From Bifidobacterium sp. N4G05 (lineage in GTDB: Bacteria > Actinomycetota > Actinomycetes > Actinomycetales > Bifidobacteriaceae), in contig NZ_NJNQ01000004.1 of assembly GCF_002742445.1 (NCBI RefSeq), positions 1-64,000 on the forward strand: DNA of 64,000 nt, in the 5' to 3' direction. Positions 8,014 to 16,634 of this stretch are shown piece by piece. A program made the position numbers and the translations under genes. The notes under the pieces are model-generated. The model searched no databases. It was given only the letters and a program-made list of their open reading frames with translations, and was not told where the DNA came from. Each line of letters begins with the position of its first letter. Within the stretch, counting starts at the first letter, position 1.

Positions 8014-10866
8014 TCAGTGCGCGGCAAGCTGCCAATCTGAACCAATACCCGTGGAAACATCCAACGGAACCGCCATGTCAACCGCATGCTCCATGGAATC
8101 CTTCACCAACGCAGTGGCCTGCTGTGCCTCGCCCGGCGCAATCTCCACCACAAGTTCGTCATGAATCTGCAGAATGATCCGGCTGGCAAGACCAGCCTCA
8201 CGCAACGCATCATCAGCCCGAATCATGGCAATCTTCATAATGTCCGCGGCGGAACCCTGAATAGGCGCATTCAGCGCAGCACGCTCCGCAGCGTCACGTA
8301 CCGCACGATTCGACGACTTCAACCCCGGGAAATACCTACGACGACCATAAATCGTCTCCGTATACCCCTTTTCACGGGCCGTGGAAACCAACGACTCCAA
8401 ATACTCATGGACCTTGCCGAACGTCGCAAAATATTGCCGCTTCAATGATTCGGCCTCACCCGGCTTAATGCCAAGCTGCTGCGAAAGCCCATACGTGCTC
8501 AATCCATAAGCCAAGCCATAGCTCATCGCCTTAACATGACTGCGCTGATCAGACGTAATCTCGTCAACAGGGACGCCATACACCAAGCTCGCCACATACT
8601 TATGGAAGTCCCTACCGGAACGGAATGCCTCAATCAACGCCTCATCGCCGGAAAGGTCGGCCATAATACGTAACTCGACCTGAGAATAATCCGAACTCAG
8701 CAACGATTCAAAACCCTCACCGGGCACAAAAGCCGAACGAATCTCACGTCCAGCCGGATCACGATTCGGAATGTTCTGCAAATTCGGATCGACCGAGCTC
8801 AATCGACCGGTCGCAGCCACAGTCTGCTCAAACGTCGTATGAATACGCCCGTCAGACCCGTTGGTCGCATCGATCAACGTCTGCACGATCTGCTTGAGCT
8901 TGTTCTTCTCGCGATGCAGCAACAACGCGTCAAGGAACTGGCATGCACTGTCATTATCATACGAACGATCGCGCAACGCCTGCAAAGCCGCCGCATTCGT
9001 GGTATACGAACCGGTTTTGGTCTTCTTCGTGGGTTTCAAACCCATATTTTCAAACAGAATTTTCTGCAACTGTTTGGGACTTTGCAGATTCACCCGCTCG
9101 CCCGCATACTGCCAGGCCGTTTCCTGCGCATGATTCGCATCGGAGGCAAGCTGTTCGCGCATGTTCATCAGCCTGTTCATATCGACTTGCGCGCCGGCAT
9201 GCTCCATGCCATAAAGCACACGAGATACTGGAATCTCCACGGAATCCAACAAGGCGAACTGCTCACGCTGATCCAGCGAATTCGCCAGATTTCGCGCCAA
9301 CAGCCCCACAATCGCCGTGTGACGCGGAAGCTGGTCGTCTTTCTGCTGCACGGATTCTTCAGGCTCGTCGAAATCAAGCGTTCCCTGCGTCGCACTTTCG
9401 GACTGCTCCTCGATATGCAGATCCAAAAAATGAGCCGCCGCCTGTTCCAAAGTGTCTGCATGGAAATCGGGATGGACCAGATACCCGGCAAGTTTGGTAT
9501 CGAACAGCGGTTCCGGCAGTTTCACGCCGACGCTTCCCAACAGATGGGACTGTTCCTTATAGCCATGCACCACCATGGATTGGTGGTATTCGTCAAGTAG
9601 CGTTTGCAGTTGTGACGCCATATCGCGATCAATATGATTGATGCGAATCGCTTTGCCTTGCGATGCGATCATCAGCGACGAATAAGCCGCGTTCCCCGGC
9701 TTGCTTTCGCCTTCCACCTGCAACACCCATGAGCGGGCCACGGATTGCGAGCACTTCTTCGTATGATCAATGGCGAAACCGGAAGGAGTTGTTTTCGGCG
9801 CGATTTCTCGCTCATCATGCAGATGCCTGTTCGTCGCCTGCAGATTGGATTGCACCCATGATTCCAGCGCTTCCGGTGAATCAATCGTTTCGAATTCTGG
9901 TATTTCCAGCTTGCTGGACTCATCTTGCTGCACAAGATTGTTCGTAGGCTTGCCTGCGTTGAATGTTCTTAGCACACGGTTTTTGGTGCGAATACCGAAT
10001 TCAAGCTTGGAGAACAATTCGTTGAGCTGGTTGGCATCCACCTGGCCGAAGGTCAGATCTTCGATGGACACGCCAAGGTCGAGGTCACGCACCAGGGCGT
10101 TCACGGAACGGTTCAGCTTGACCTGGTCGATGTTGGCCCGCAGTGCCTCGCCTTTTTTGCCGCCGATCTCGTCGGCGTGCTCGATGATTTGGTCAAGCCC
10201 GCCATACAGGTTGATCCACTTGGCTGCGAAGCCATCGCCCACGCCTGGAACGCCTGGAATGTTGTCAGCGGTTTCGCCGCGGAGCGCCGCCAAATCCGGG
10301 TACTGTTCCGGGGTGACATGGTATTTCTCCACTACCGCATCGGGAGTCATATGTTTCAGGTCTTTGAAATGATGCCCCGGATACAGTACGGTGATGTTGT
10401 TGTTGATGAGCTGGAACGCGTCACGGTCGCCAGACAATACCAGCGTGCGATAGCCAGCTTCGTCTCCCATGCTCGCCAACGTGCCGATCACGTCATCACC
10501 CTCATATCCGGGTTTTTCGATGAACGTGACGCCCAACGCATCAAGCATCTGTTGAATCAGAGGCAACTGCGTGAGCAGATCTTCCGGAGCCGCATCTCGC
10601 GTGCCTTTATACTGCGGCAGCATCGTATTGCGGAACGTGCCGCCTTTGACGTCGAAAGCGACGGCAAGATGATCGGGATGCTCAGCATCAATCACTTGCG
10701 AAAGCATGGTGGCGAAACCCCAGACGGCATTGGTTGCCTGACCTGCGGATGTACTGAAATTCTCTACGGGCAAGGCAAAAAAAGCGCGGAACGCCAAGGA
10801 ATGGCCGTCAACGACCAATAGCGTCCCGCGTGAAGTGCCTTCCACAGTTACTGTGTTAGCGCTCAT
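8014..10866 (-). CDS. polA: DNA polymerase I
   Basis: It fills gaps in repair and removes Okazaki primers. From ATG 10866 the protein has 950 residues: an N-terminal 5'-3' nuclease (LLVVDGHSLAFRAFF; GYEGDDVIGT; LSGDRDAFQL), a degenerate middle proofreading domain where no D-x-E metal site is visible at the expected place, and a C-terminal family A polymerase. Motif A reads D-Y-S-Q-V-E-L-R, motif B R-S-H-V-K-A-M-S-Y-G-L-A-Y-G and motif C Q-I-H-D-E-L. A longer frame goes up to 11019 but would run inside pdtaR; the start MSANTV overlaps the last 11 bases of pdtaR, a translational coupling. Lack of proofreading is a reading of the sequence, common in actinobacterial PolA. Confidence 0.97.
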   Translation of the reverse strand: MSANTVTVEGTSRGTLLVVDGHSLAFRAFFALPVENFSTSAGQATNAVWGFATMLSQVIDAEHPDHLAVAFDVKGGTFRNTMLPQYKGTRDAAPEDLLTQLPLIQQMLDALGVTFIEKPGYEGDDVIGTLASMGDEAGYRTLVLSGDRDAFQLINNNITVLYPGHHFKDLKHMTPDAVVEKYHVTPEQYPDLAALRGETADNIPGVPGVGDGFAAKWINLYGGLDQIIEHADEIGGKKGEALRANIDQVKLNRSVNALVRDLDLGVSIEDLTFGQVDANQLNELFSKLEFGIRTKNRVLRTFNAGKPTNNLVQQDESSKLEIPEFETIDSPEALESWVQSNLQATNRHLHDEREIAPKTTPSGFAIDHTKKCSQSVARSWVLQVEGESKPGNAAYSSLMIASQGKAIRINHIDRDMASQLQTLLDEYHQSMVVHGYKEQSHLLGSVGVKLPEPLFDTKLAGYLVHPDFHADTLEQAAAHFLDLHIEEQSESATQGTLDFDEPEESVQQKDDQLPRHTAIVGLLARNLANSLDQREQFALLDSVEIPVSRVLYGMEHAGAQVDMNRLMNMREQLASDANHAQETAWQYAGERVNLQSPKQLQKILFENMGLKPTKKTKTGSYTTNAAALQALRDRSYDNDSACQFLDALLLHREKNKLKQIVQTLIDATNGSDGRIHTTFEQTVAATGRLSSVDPNLQNIPNRDPAGREIRSAFVPGEGFESLLSSDYSQVELRIMADLSGDEALIEAFRSGRDFHKYVASLVYGVPVDEITSDQRSHVKAMSYGLAYGLSTYGLSQQLGIKPGEAESLKRQYFATFGKVHEYLESLVSTAREKGYTETIYGRRRYFPGLKSSNRAVRDAAERAALNAPIQGSAADIMKIAMIRADDALREAGLASRIILQIHDELVVEIAPGEAQQATALVKDSMEHAVDMAVPLDVSTGIGSDWQLAAH

Positions 10867-11617
10867 CCTCTGCTTCCGACTTCTGATCACCATACTTGGC
10901 GATGATGGCCATGGCCAAGCGTTTCTTCGGAATACGCTGGTCCATGGAGGTCTTCTGAATCCAACGGAATGCGCCTTGCTCGGAGAAATCGGCCTTGTCC
11001 ATAAGCAGACCCTTGGCACGGTCGACGAGCTTACGCTCCTCGAGGGTTTCCTCAGCCTTCTTCAGCTGCTCTTCCGCCTTCTTAAGCCGCTCTTCGGCTT
11101 CATGCAGTTTGGATTCGCTGCGCTCCACATTGTCGAGCAGATCGTTGATCTCGGCGAAACGGCCCATGGCCACTTCCAAAGCCGGCAGCAGCTTGGACTC
11201 CTCATACGGCTTGGTAACATACGCCATGGCACCGGCGCCGGTGGCCTTCTTCACCAGATCGGACTGGGAGAATGCCGTAAGCATAACAACCGGGGCGATG
11301 TTCTCGTCGCAGATGATGCCGGCCGCTTCGATGCCGTCCATACGAGGCATCTTGACGTCCATGCACACTACACTCGGACGGAACTTGCGAGTCAGATCAA
11401 CTGCCTCTTCACCGTTAGCGGCTTCGCCTACAACCTCGTAGCCGTTATCTTCCAGCATGGCAACCAAATCCATACGGTTCACGGATTCGTCTTCGGCCAC
11501 GACGACGGTACGCTTGCGAGGCTTCTCCTCTTCGAGGGGTCGCTCAGGCGCTGCGGCAGCCTGAAGTTCATCATCGGTGAGCACTTCGTCCGGTTCCGTG
11601 GTCTTTTCTGCAGACAT
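10856..11617 (-). CDS. pdtaR: ANTAR-domain response regulator (PdtaR-like)
   Basis: The 253 residues hold an acidic tail (1-35), a receiver domain (about 37-155) with A-E-D-E-S at its start, the phospho-acceptor Asp in V-V-C-M-D-V-K-M-P, and T-A-F-S and T-K-P-Y switch residues. A heptad-rich coiled coil (about 157-205: E-R-L-K-K-A-E-E-Q-L-K-K) and a C-terminal ANTAR domain (K-G-L-L-M-D-K ... A-F-R-W-I-Q-K-T-S-M-D) follow. ANTAR proteins bind paired RNA hairpins and prevent termination. The family partner is the HisKA_2 kinase PdtaS; a matching kinase is encoded at 60873-62357. It is the first gene of the polA run, overlapping polA by 11 bases. Confidence 0.93.
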   Translation of the reverse strand: MSAEKTTEPDEVLTDDELQAAAAPERPLEEEKPRKRTVVVAEDESVNRMDLVAMLEDNGYEVVGEAANGEEAVDLTRKFRPSVVCMDVKMPRMDGIEAAGIICDENIAPVVMLTAFSQSDLVKKATGAGAMAYVTKPYEESKLLPALEVAMGRFAEINDLLDNVERSESKLHEAEERLKKAEEQLKKAEETLEERKLVDRAKGLLMDKADFSEQGAFRWIQKTSMDQRIPKKRLAMAIIAKYGDQKSEAEDER

Positions 11618-11936
11618 GTCGGTCTCTTTCCACTGTCACACCCAAAGCCGGCCTTGCACGCCCCAACTCGCTTCCGGAATGATTCGATGCAGTTACTTGC
11701 AATCGTTCGGATTCTGGGAATTCTCAGCTTTTCACAGCCTTGATTCACCTTTCATAACGCAAGTTGAAACGAACCGGCTATCTTCCTTGTACTTTCATGG
11801 ATGATACTAGCAGAAGCCTACAAGCGCGTGTTGCAGCAATCCTCATTCCTGCCTTGCGTATCAAGCTGGAAAATTCAGGAAATATCACAATCTTGCAAAG
11901 TATCTTTCCGGGAATTATGTTCAACGTCACCTTGTT
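11618..11936. other. divergent intergenic region between pdtaR and the mutarotase gene
   Basis: About 320 bases with only short, unremarkable frames. Both pdtaR (minus) and the mutarotase gene (plus) must be started from here. Apart from the TATACT box at its right end no clear sites were found. Confidence 0.4.
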
Positions 11937-11942
11937 TATACT
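11937..11942 (+). promoter_or_regulatory. -10 box directly before the mutarotase ATG (leaderless start)
   Basis: TATACT ends six bases before the ATG at 11949, so transcription would begin at or next to the A of the start codon. No purine-rich ribosome site precedes the ATG, which agrees with a leaderless message. The -35 region is weak. Confidence 0.55.
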
Positions 11943-11948
11943 GGGCGT

Positions 11949-12815
11949 ATGAGTAGCACTTTCACCATCAGAGATATTGTCAACGAAGACGCAACGGCAT
12001 CAGTCAGCGATTACGGTGCGCATGTGCTTTCCTGGGCACCCGCCGGCGAACAGCCTGTTGTCTGGCGCTCCAAGGCGATTTACCTTAAGGAAGGCACTGC
12101 CATCCGTGGCGGCGTTCCCATTATTTTCCCTTGGTTCAATTCCGGTTTTGAAGGCGGCCATGTGGCTTCGAAGACACCTAAGCATGGTTTTGCCCGCAAT
12201 AGTTTCTGGCATTATGACGAGGAAGGTTCTTCCGATGCCTTGTTGCGCTATACATTGGATTCCAGCGAGATCGACGCAGATATACTTTCCCAGTTTGTTT
12301 CTGGCCCGAATCCTCAATTTCATGCCGTTTACACCATTGAGGTCGGCCATAAATTGACGATGTCGCTTACCGTATATAACGATGGCGACGAGCCATTGTC
12401 TTACGAAGAGGCACTGCATACATACCTGCAGGTTGGCGACGCCGAACAGTCGCAGGTGTGCGGACTGGAGGGCGCGGACTATCTCGATACCGTATTGGAT
12501 GGCGATCCGCGTCGCAGCCAAGGTGATGAACCTGTGACCTTCCAAGGCATGGTTGACCGCATCTACTATTCGGCGGACACGCTTGAACTGCGCGACCCCG
12601 TGTTGCAACGCACCATCATTGTCGCCAAGCAGGGCGCAGCGCAGACCGTGGTCTGGAATCCGGGAGAGCAAGCCGGCAATGCCATCGGAGATTTGAGCGA
12701 CGGCGAATGGCGTGGCTTCGTGTGCGTGGAAGCGGTTAACAATCGCGATTGCGCGGTCATCGTGCCTCCACATGATTCGCATACCTTGCAGCAAACACTG
12801 TCGGTCAAGCACTGA
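11949..12815 (+). CDS. D-hexose-6-phosphate mutarotase (aldose 1-epimerase family)
   Basis: It interconverts the alpha and beta anomers of glucose-6-phosphate and related sugars, feeding the bifid shunt and glycogen metabolism. The 288 residues contain the YeaD-type signature: I-R-G-G-V-P-I-I-F-P-W-F near residue 60, K-H-G-F-A-R near residue 80 (catalytic His), and a C-terminal C-V-E-A segment with the catalytic Glu. The ATG is taken because of the -10 box six bases upstream and the absence of any earlier start. The gene stands alone and is followed by a strong hairpin. Confidence 0.92.
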   Translation: MSSTFTIRDIVNEDATASVSDYGAHVLSWAPAGEQPVVWRSKAIYLKEGTAIRGGVPIIFPWFNSGFEGGHVASKTPKHGFARNSFWHYDEEGSSDALLRYTLDSSEIDADILSQFVSGPNPQFHAVYTIEVGHKLTMSLTVYNDGDEPLSYEEALHTYLQVGDAEQSQVCGLEGADYLDTVLDGDPRRSQGDEPVTFQGMVDRIYYSADTLELRDPVLQRTIIVAKQGAAQTVVWNPGEQAGNAIGDLSDGEWRGFVCVEAVNNRDCAVIVPPHDSHTLQQTLSVKH

Positions 12816-12825
12816 AAGTAAATAG

Positions 12826-12884
12826 AAACTGCCGGTTCGATGAACATCGAATATGGTTTCCAATGTCCATCGAACCAGCAGTTT
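12826..12884 (+). terminator. long hairpin after the mutarotase gene
   Basis: AAACTGCCGGTTCGATG (12826-12842) pairs with CATCGAACCAGCAGTTT (12868-12884) with one mismatch. It begins ten bases after the stop codon and marks the border to the defence island. Confidence 0.7.
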
Positions 12885-12922
12885 ATTCATCGACAATCTT
12901 TCCTGGACTACGCTAATCGGCG

Positions 12923-13369
12923 TCATGTCGATCGTCCGGACTCGATGAATATCGACGCAAAGTACATAACGCCAATAAACAGCCCTGAACAGTTACCAAC
13001 CGCAACAATTGTTGCAATAAAATGTCCGATGGCCCAGATGTCGTTACGGAGTTCTTTTGGACATACGCTGACGTTGACTCAGGCACGATTGAATGCGCAT
13101 CATCGTCCACTTTCATTTCGACCTGTCCCTCATTTAATTCACCTCTTCGAAAATCCGGCCTCATCAGTTCTTGCTCCTCACCTCGATTACAGTCACAACT
13201 AGCCTGCAAGGATTCTTCTTCCTTGGTATCTTTAGGGCAGATCATCTCATCCCAAATCTGCTTTGCATAGGTGACCGTAACCAAAGAAAAAATGTTCACG
13301 GAACCACTCATGAAATTCAGAGGCCAATCCGGACGGACAACAAACGCTACAAAAAGACCCACAGCCTGA
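12923..13369 (-). pseudogene. truncated, frameshifted membrane protein remnant
   Basis: Two minus-strand frames together give one plausible protein tail. The first (about 13369-13050) begins with a membrane segment (AVGLFVAFVV) and a second one (SVNIFSLVTV), then an acidic, polar part. The second (about 13060-12923) continues with C-P-K-E-L-R-N-D-I-W-A-I-G-H-F, a membrane segment (GLFIGVMYFASIF) and a TGA at 12923-12925. The frame change between them has no start codon. The 5' end stops at the recombination sequence at 13370-13385, so this looks like a gene cut by the arrival or rearrangement of the hsdS module. I do not recognise the family. Confidence 0.45.
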
Positions 13370-14060
13370 TAAATGATTATTTGTTGGCTGCGTGAGGTCA
13401 ACTTCCGAAACATCGATTTCACCGGACATGAGTTTGGGAAGAAGCGCATCGCATGATTGTGCAAGTTTTCTACTCTCTATCGAGCTAGCGGAAATAACCC
13501 TCATGGCTTTTCCCGCGATTTCCTTGAATTCTGAGACCTGCTTCTCGCTGGGCATTCTTACTTCATAATTTCCGACGTCCGCGCCTGAAACACGCTGCCG
13601 TCCGCTCGATCCGTTCATGTGAGCTGTTGCATATGAAATGAAGTCCTCATTGCGGGCTAGAAAATAGAAGAATTCTGAAGGCAGCTCGCCTTTTGAAGTG
13701 AGCACAATATATTCGGTTGATCCAAAAGCCACTTCATCCTGTTCCAGAAAATTAATGTACCCTGCCTTCCCGTTTTCGAGGCATGGCGTAATTCTGGCTA
13801 AGATCGTATCCCCATTAACAAACTTAACGCCACCGTTGTATGCTTTCGTGCGCCAATCCGTAGGGAATGCTCCCGTTGTGGACAGGTCGGCCATTTCGAC
13901 GCAAAGAGCCTCTTCTCCCTTTTTGAGAGTTCTTCTTGGATTTACATCAGCAATATCGGAAACTTTTACGAATAGATTATTCTCGTCGTTATCAAAACGG
14001 TCGAAAAGAGACTGGCATAACTGCTCTAAATAATCATTTGCTGGTGCGCAGGCACAATGT
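13247..14060 (-). CDS. hsdS: silent 3'-half hsdS cassette (type I restriction specificity subunit)
   Basis: The minus frame runs open from a TAG near 14064 to the stop at 13247 but has no ATG at its head; the first internal ATG is at 13894. It begins with the central HsdS repeat (A-N-D-Y-L-E-Q-L), then one target recognition domain (V-S-D-I-A-D-V-N-P-R-R-T ... Q-R-V-S-G-A-D-V-G-N-Y-E-V), and ends in the conserved A-L-L-P-K-L-M-S-G-E-I-D-V-S-E-V-D-L-T-Q. The tail after T-N-N-H-L (about 41 residues) is a readthrough into the neighbouring remnant. It lacks a first recognition domain and a start, so it is a storage cassette that needs recombination at 14028-14044 to be expressed. Confidence 0.8.
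13370..13385 (+). repeat. hsdS recombination sequence, copy 1
   Basis: TAAATGATTATTTGTT, same orientation as copy 3; the identity to copy 3 continues for 33 bases (one difference) through GCTGCGTGAGGTCAAC. On the plus strand it encodes N-D-Y-L-L-A-A-stop, on the minus strand T-N-N-H-L. Confidence 0.7.
14028..14044 (-). repeat. hsdS recombination sequence, copy 2
   Basis: AAATAATCATTTGCTGG, inverted relative to copies 1 and 3. On the minus strand it encodes A-N-D-Y-L-E at the head of the silent 3'-half cassette. Confidence 0.65.
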
Positions 14061-14087
14061 TCCTAACCGTTATTGGAAGGAACACCT

Positions 14088-15047
14088 ATGGAAACCATCA
14101 TTAATAATGTTCTGTCACAGATGCAGAACATGCTCGATCCGTCGCAGCTCAAACATTTGGCCGAAGTACTCAGAGTCACGTTACTGCCAGCTCAGGAAAC
14201 ATCAGCGCCGCAGAATCTGCTGACGCTATTCCTCACGGCAAAAGAGGTCGAAGGCTGCTCGCCGAAAACCATCGCTTACTATGAGAGCACGCTCCAGCAC
14301 ATGACCCAGGCCCTTGCCAAGCCCTGCACGCGGATAAACAGCGATGACTTGCGCGAGTACCTCAACAGATACGAGAACGAACGTCATGCGGGCAAGGTCA
14401 CCATCGACAACATTCGGCGTATCATGTCAAGCTTCTTCGCGTGGCTTGAAGACGAGGATTATATCGTCAAAAGCCCCGTAAGACGCATCCACCGTGTGAA
14501 GACCGCCGTAATGGCTAAGGAAGTCCTGAGCGACGAAAACCTGGAAACTCTGCGGGACCGATGCGGCACCTTGCGGGATCTTGCCATCGTGGACATTCTC
14601 GCATCCACAGGCATGCGAGTGGGCGAATTGGTCGGTTTGAACATAGCCGACGTAAATCTTCAGGAGCGGGAATGCTTGGTTACAGGCAAGGGAAACAAGC
14701 AGCGTCCCGTCTATTTCGACGCCAGAACGAAGCTCCATCTCACCGCATACCTGCAATCGCGTAACGACAGCAATCCGGCGCTATTCGTCGCTTTGAATGG
14801 CGATGGCGACCGTATCAGCATCGGCGGCATCGAAAGCCGCCTCAGGCGGCTCGGCAAAGACGCCGGCATCAATCGAGTCCATCCACATAAGTTCCGTCGT
14901 ACTCTGGCCACGCACGCCATCGACAAAGGCATGCCGATCGAACAGGTGCAAAAACTGCTCGGGCATGCGAGAATAGACACGACCATGCACTACGTCATGG
15001 TCAACCAGAACAACGTGAAAGCTTCACACAGAAGGTATTTGGAATGA
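14088..15047 (+). CDS. tyrosine recombinase (XerC/D-like), probable hsdS invertase
   Basis: The 319-residue protein has an N-terminal SAM-like core-binding domain (about 40-130) and a C-terminal catalytic domain. Visible catalytic residues are Arg in S-T-G-M-R-V-G-E-L, the H-x-x-R box in H-K-F-R-R-T-L-A-T-H, the second His in L-L-G-H-A-R and the nucleophile Tyr in T-T-M-H-Y-V. GGAAGGA stands before the chosen ATG. It lies between two half-hsdS genes and four copies of a short inverted sequence, the same arrangement as invertases of switchable type I systems in streptococci and others; that it acts on these sites is inference. Its stop overlaps the start of the next half-gene (ATGA). Confidence 0.9.
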   Translation: METIINNVLSQMQNMLDPSQLKHLAEVLRVTLLPAQETSAPQNLLTLFLTAKEVEGCSPKTIAYYESTLQHMTQALAKPCTRINSDDLREYLNRYENERHAGKVTIDNIRRIMSSFFAWLEDEDYIVKSPVRRIHRVKTAVMAKEVLSDENLETLRDRCGTLRDLAIVDILASTGMRVGELVGLNIADVNLQERECLVTGKGNKQRPVYFDARTKLHLTAYLQSRNDSNPALFVALNGDGDRISIGGIESRLRRLGKDAGINRVHPHKFRRTLATHAIDKGMPIEQVQKLLGHARIDTTMHYVMVNQNNVKASHRRYLE

Positions 15048-15514
15048 GCTGGCGAGAGACGACCCTTGGTGAGATTACCGACTTAAAAAGAGGATTTGAT
15101 TTGCCGAAAAGCCAGCGTTTGCAAGGGGATGTGCCGGTTTATTCATCATCGGGAATTACCGGATCTAATAGTACTGCAGCAGTAGAGGGGCCCTGTGTAA
15201 TCACAGGGCGATGCGGCACTATCGGAGAAGTTTTCTTTTCGGGTGGTCCATGTTGGCCTCTCAACACAGCTTTGTATTCTACCGAATTCAACGGCAACAA
15301 TCCTCGATTTATTTATTATCTTTTGCAGACAATTCCTTGGCAGGGATACACAACAGCTAGTGCTGTGCCAGGTGTCAATCGAAATCACGTGAATCTCTGC
15401 CCTGTCAAGATACCTGACAGGGCAACGCAAGATGCAATCGTAGAAGTGCTTGATTCCATTGTCGACAAAATTGCCCTTAATAATCGGCTAAATGATTATT
15501 TGTTAGCTGCGTGA
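15044..15514 (+). CDS. hsdS: 5'-half hsdS gene (one target recognition domain)
   Basis: The 156-residue product has a start overlapping the recombinase stop (ATGA), one recognition domain (residues about 1-135: T-L-G-E-I-T-D-L-K-R-G-F ... V-P-G-V-N-R-N-H-V-N) and the beginning of the central helix (I-V-D-K-I-A-L-N-N-R-L-N-D-Y-L-L-A-A). It ends there with TGA inside the recombination sequence at 15487-15504. A normal HsdS has two recognition domains and about 380-450 residues, so this is a half-subunit or a donor. Inversion with copy 2 would join it to the silent 3'-half at 13.4-14.0 kb; inversion with copy 4 would join it to the second half of the active hsdS. It runs toward and overlaps the active hsdS by 38 bases. 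Confidence 0.85.
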   Translation: MSWRETTLGEITDLKRGFDLPKSQRLQGDVPVYSSSGITGSNSTAAVEGPCVITGRCGTIGEVFFSGGPCWPLNTALYSTEFNGNNPRFIYYLLQTIPWQGYTTASAVPGVNRNHVNLCPVKIPDRATQDAIVEVLDSIVDKIALNNRLNDYLLAA

Positions 15515-16634
15515 GGTCAACCTTCGAAACGTCGATTGCGCCGGACATAAGTTTTGGAAGAAGCGTTTCGCGCAGTAACTCGAGTTTTGCTGTTTGTTGT
15601 TCATTTATCTGGATATGACGATATATCGGATCAGCAAAAGTGCAGAAATCCTTGATTTCTTCGTTATCCGGATTTGGCATCAAGTAGTTAAGGGTGTCTT
15701 TGGGCTGCGCTCTCTGGCGACTTCCCGTGGAACCGCTTACGTGCTCAAGCAGATAGTCAGTAAACCTAGGCGAATCAATGGCCGCATAGTAAAAGCTCTT
15801 ATATTCTTTCAAATATGGTCTATACACGATGAATTCTGTTGAACATACTGCGTTATTACTTGAGCAACATGGCATCCAGATTCGCTTGGTGGATGGATTT
15901 AGCTTAGAGATAAGAATGCACTCACTGTCGATTTGGTACTTGTTGCTCTTGATTCCTGACGCAGGTTCAAAAATAGGTCTATGCTTTTCGTCAAATGCTG
16001 GAATGCTGTAATGTTCCCATATTTCGTCAGCGTGCTCTTGTGGCTTTAATGCCTTTGTCAAGATCGAAAGAACGTTTTTCAGTTCAGTCGTATTGACATT
16101 GTCGCTAAACCGATGCGCAAAAACTGATGATACGAGCTCAAACAAATAATCATTTAGCTGGTTGTTAAGCTCGATTTTCCTATCAAACAAACTAAGAACA
16201 TTTGCAATAGCATTTTGTTCCGCCATCGAAGGAAGAGGCAATTTCATGGCACAAAGATTACTCTGGCTCAGCTTTGGCTGCGTAGATCCTGTTACGTAGG
16301 CAGAAATATCAGTCATATTAAGAAGATGTCTCAGAAAAACGAGATTACACTTTTCGGACTCAGCAATAACATGCGCATGATTATTCACTCTGAATTTTCC
16401 AGAAGCCGCATTCGCAATAGGATTCTTGCGACTCCTAAGATTTTCCCCATCTTCAGCAACCAGTAGGTAATCTCCCTCATAGGTGTAATCATCTAGATAA
16501 TCGACAATACCTTGAGCTCCGTAATAAGGATAGGAACCTTTTCTGTCCTTTCTGTCCCTAGAAGATATCGGCTCTCTCTTGACATCTTCAAGCTCGATAA
16601 CATCACCTAGACGCGTCAGCTGCTCACATGCCAT
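15477..16634 (-). CDS. hsdS: type I restriction-modification specificity subunit HsdS (complete, active position)
   Basis: The 385-residue protein has two recognition domains (about 1-130 and 185-335), a central helix (about 140-175, I-E-L-N-N-Q-L-N-D-Y-L-F-E-L) and a C-terminal helix ending in L-L-P-K-L-M-S-G-A-I-D-V-S-K-V-D-L-T-Q-L. It fixes the two half-sites of the DNA target for both methylation and cleavage. Its start overlaps the hsdM end by 11 bases, so it belongs to the hsdR-hsdM-hsdS operon. Copies 3 and 4 of the recombination sequence lie at its 3' end and in its central helix, so its second domain can be exchanged. Codon use is AT-rich compared with hsdM/hsdR, usual for specificity genes. 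Confidence 0.93.
   Translation of the reverse strand: MACEQLTRLGDVIELEDVKREPISSRDRKDRKGSYPYYGAQGIVDYLDDYTYEGDYLLVAEDGENLRSRKNPIANAASGKFRVNNHAHVIAESEKCNLVFLRHLLNMTDISAYVTGSTQPKLSQSNLCAMKLPLPSMAEQNAIANVLSLFDRKIELNNQLNDYLFELVSSVFAHRFSDNVNTTELKNVLSILTKALKPQEHADEIWEHYSIPAFDEKHRPIFEPASGIKSNKYQIDSECILISKLNPSTKRIWMPCCSSNNAVCSTEFIVYRPYLKEYKSFYYAAIDSPRFTDYLLEHVSGSTGSRQRAQPKDTLNYLMPNPDNEEIKDFCTFADPIYRHIQINEQQTAKLELLRETLLPKLMSGAIDVSKVDLTQLTNNHLADY
15487..15504 (+). repeat. hsdS recombination sequence, copy 3
   Basis: GCTAAATGATTATTTGTT, an exact inverted copy of copy 4 (18 bases). It is coding on both strands: the end of the 5'-half gene (+, N-D-Y-L-L-A-A-stop) and the end of the active hsdS (-, L-T-N-N-H-L-A-D-Y-stop). 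Confidence 0.8.
16143..16160 (-). repeat. hsdS recombination sequence, copy 4
   Basis: AACAAATAATCATTTAGC, inverted relative to copy 3 with 18 of 18 bases shared. It lies in the central helix region of the active hsdS and is in the same codon register as copies 2 and 3, so exchanges stay in frame. Confidence 0.8.
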
